Shown here one piece after another: positions 14,661 through 16,350 of a DNA stretch of 16,350 bases. The notes under the pieces were generated by a model. That model saw nothing but the letters and a program-made list of their open reading frames with translations. It searched no databases and was not told the origin of the DNA. Every line of letters starts with the position of its first letter. Position 1 is the stretch's first letter. Origin of the DNA: Kiritimatiellia bacterium. GTDB lineage: Bacteria > Verrucomicrobiota > Kiritimatiellia > RFP12 > UBA1067. The stretch is from contig JAFYQC010000068.1 of assembly GCA_017547265.1 (NCBI GenBank), positions 1 through 16,350 of the forward strand. The letters run 5' to 3'. The position numbers were made by a program, and so were the translations under genes.

Positions 14661-16154
14661 TTATTCATTCGCGATGAAGGCCTTGAGTCGTCCTTTGAAA
14701 ACTGAGTTCATTTCCATTTTGAACGACAACCTATCACCTGATTCATTGTCCCGTGAATAAATAGGAGATGCCACGATGCTTTCCATCTCATCTTTACTAC
14801 GCGTACCAATCCCCACGACAAGAAACCACTTTGCCAGCAGACACTCCTGCGGGATTCTCCCACTCACGCGCAAAACGTTTCCCTTTTCAACAAACAATCC
14901 TCTCTCCTCTGCCGGTTCGTTTCCGACATCATTCGCTGTTGAGCAAAGCACCCATACCCCGTCTTTCATGAAATAAGTCGTTAGGGCATCTTTTGAACCA
15001 AAGACAAACACCCCTCTTTGCGAGCAATTCTCAAGCAAAAACTCAGCAACAACACATCTTTCACTCTTGTCAATGGAAATCAGTTTCAGATTCATAGAGA
15101 TTGCCATCGCGCTCCCTTGCCTTTCAGCAAAGTCGACGCGGCCAGTCGGGGTCAGGAAGTAGGTGTCGGGGCCGGGCTTGGGGATGCCGGAGCAAAAGAT
15201 CTGCTTTGGGGACCTGTGCCACTTCACGATTTGTGACACGCCGTTCTTGTAATGGACAACACCCATCTTCTCGCAGAACTTGAAGCAGACGCCGCCCCAC
15301 TCCTTCGGGCAAGTCAGCTTCAAGGGCTGGTCTTCGTCCTGCGGACACAGAAGTTCGCGCGGATCGATGTTCGCAGTAAACAAGACGGGGAAACGATCGT
15401 CGTTCGGCGGATTGACGGCAATGCACCAGTCATTCGCATAGGGCCCAAAATCGCATGAACGCCCTACCGCACTGTCTTTACACTTCTTGCACAACGCCTG
15501 CACGAACTGCGTGGAGTTCGTGCAAGAAGAGGCGTCAACCCAATCTTTTCCAGATTCGCGTGAATGGTTGAAAACAATGCAGCCCCACAATGCTCGTCCG
15601 CGCGCTGCCATCGCGTGGGACAAAGCATTTTGCATCCCTATCTTACTAAAGTACATCTCGGACAAACACGGTCCGACAAAGCCCAACCACAACACGCCCA
15701 CAACTACTATGATGGCGCAGCCGCAACGATCGGGAGCGTCATCGCCGGACAGTTCATTGAACCACCGACTTGACGACGGCAAATGGAGAAGAACAATCGG
15801 CACAATTACCAATAGCAATGCAACAAGCCCGAATGGTAGCGTCGCCATGGAGTCGCCACACGGAGTTATTGCCCCGAGAAAGCAAAGGGTCATGACGATT
15901 GTATTCGGCACAAGAAACCACAAGCGCCGCCCGCGCCGCAACAAAATCGCCATGCCAACTGGCACCGACATCAGGCAAAGACCATACAGAAATACAAAGA
16001 GAATGCCAGACAATGATTCGCCGCCATCTCGACACGCATTCACAATAGCGCACACAAACAACAGAGCGGACAGCATGACATACATCCAGGCAATCGCCTC
16101 GACAATCACAACCGGCAATGGCTTTTCCAAATCATCCATAGCACCAGACCCCAT
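14661..16154 (-). CDS. Polytopic membrane protein with pseudopilin-like Cys-rich ectodomain
   Basis: 497 residues from the ATG at 16154 (an in-frame ATG at 16139 is an alternative). Four transmembrane helices (about 13-40, 48-72, 77-98, 105-124) precede a fifth hydrophobic segment (144-166) that runs into a polar helix with GPCLSEMYFSKIGMQNALSH. This layout recalls the pilin/pseudopilin N-terminal helix ('...LLPALSKA...'). The following region (about 185-320) is Cys-rich (at least ten Cys between 191 and 321) and contains FPVLFTANIDPRELL and CPKEWGGVCFKFC. To my eye these resemble the 'PVLvTrNvd...LL ... pfG.kg.v.v.k' pattern of large pseudopilin-like proteins common in PVC bacteria. The C-terminal ~150 residues look beta-rich. 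There is no canonical prepilin cleavage site at the N-terminus. Function unknown; the pseudopilin relation is inference. Confidence 0.72.
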   Translation of the reverse strand: MGSGAMDDLEKPLPVVIVEAIAWMYVMLSALLFVCAIVNACRDGGESLSGILFVFLYGLCLMSVPVGMAILLRRGRRLWFLVPNTIVMTLCFLGAITPCGDSMATLPFGLVALLLVIVPIVLLHLPSSSRWFNELSGDDAPDRCGCAIIVVVGVLWLGFVGPCLSEMYFSKIGMQNALSHAMAARGRALWGCIVFNHSRESGKDWVDASSCTNSTQFVQALCKKCKDSAVGRSCDFGPYANDWCIAVNPPNDDRFPVLFTANIDPRELLCPQDEDQPLKLTCPKEWGGVCFKFCEKMGVVHYKNGVSQIVKWHRSPKQIFCSGIPKPGPDTYFLTPTGRVDFAERQGSAMAISMNLKLISIDKSERCVVAEFLLENCSQRGVFVFGSKDALTTYFMKDGVWVLCSTANDVGNEPAEERGLFVEKGNVLRVSGRIPQECLLAKWFLVVGIGTRSKDEMESIVASPIYSRDNESGDRLSFKMEMNSVFKGRLKAFIANE

Positions 16155-16183
16155 GGCTCGCGCGCCGTTTCAGCTTGCTCCGT

Positions 16184-16192
16184 ATTATATCA
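16184..16192 (-). promoter_or_regulatory. Extended -10 promoter of the pseudopilin-like membrane gene
   Basis: Minus strand TGA-TATAAT (16192-16184) is a full extended -10 match, 29 bases before the ATG at 16154, predicting a leader of roughly 22 bases. No -35 was found. A nearby CGGCACGCTGTTTGGG resembles a sigma-54 site but lacks the -12 GC. The remaining sequence to 16350 shows no supported gene. Confidence 0.4.
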
Positions 16193-16350
16193 CAATCCCC
16201 AAACAGCGTGCCGCAAATCTGAGGCTAAGCGAGTCGACGGAACGTCGGCGAGCGCAGATGCTACGAAGAAAAACGCGCCAAAGCGGAAGGTCGGGCTAAT
16301 GGCGCATGTGTGAGGAGCGAGCGCAGGAGCGGTGGGGGCGTTTCGGCGGC

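Noticed and set aside
15487..16299. Open frame of 270 codons on the + strand opposite the pseudopilin-like membrane gene
   Set aside because: The minus strand has proper transmembrane helices and an extended -10 promoter, whereas the plus translation is Thr/Asn/Arg-rich and featureless.
1..16350. CRISPR arrays, insertion sequences, integrases
   Set aside because: No regularly spaced direct repeats, no transposase or recombinase motifs and no clear target-site duplications were seen.

Overview
The window appears to come from a Gram-negative bacterium (it encodes an outer-membrane secretin). The short pilin, the NPFWPIGF motif in the PilP-like protein and the pseudopilin-like ectodomain near the right end resemble uncultivated PVC-group bacteria (Kiritimatiellota/Lentisphaerota/Verrucomicrobiota type). 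That placement is an impression from protein style; the window holds no rRNA or tRNA to confirm it. The core is a type IV pilus / type II secretion-like locus with its regulators.

Layout. Positions 1-569 (-): the 5' part of a small membrane protein with a PH/GRAM-like region, cut by the window edge. Positions 661-3902 (-): two overlapping polytopic GT-C-type glycosyltransferase genes. Positions 3905-3945: an intrinsic terminator just downstream of a short type IV pilin gene (3976-4332, -). Positions 4525-5874 (-): an NtrC/PilR-type sigma-54 activator. Positions 5949-10882 (+): five genes joined by ATGA overlaps, PilM-, PilN-, PilO- and PilP-like proteins followed by the secretin PilQ/GspD. 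Converging on it is pilB-rpoN (13982 to 10876, -), in which rpoN begins inside the stop codon of pilB. Positions 13983-14660: a gene-free, hairpin-rich stretch. Positions 14661-16154 (-): a polytopic membrane protein whose ectodomain looks pseudopilin-like. The last 196 bases contain only a candidate promoter.

How it works together. The structural pilus genes, an extension ATPase, sigma-54 itself and a sigma-54 activator share one locus. The only two full matches to the -24/-12 consensus that I found lie directly in front of the pilin gene and the pilMNOPQ-like operon. This reads as a self-contained circuit: RpoN plus the activator drive pilin and assembly-platform expression. The activator and pilB-rpoN carry sigma-70-like promoters whose -10 box ends 7 bases before the start codon, so their mRNAs may be leaderless, while most operon-internal genes have Shine-Dalgarno sequences. 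The platform protein PilC/GspF, prepilin peptidase, retraction ATPase PilT and the activator's sensor kinase are not in the window.
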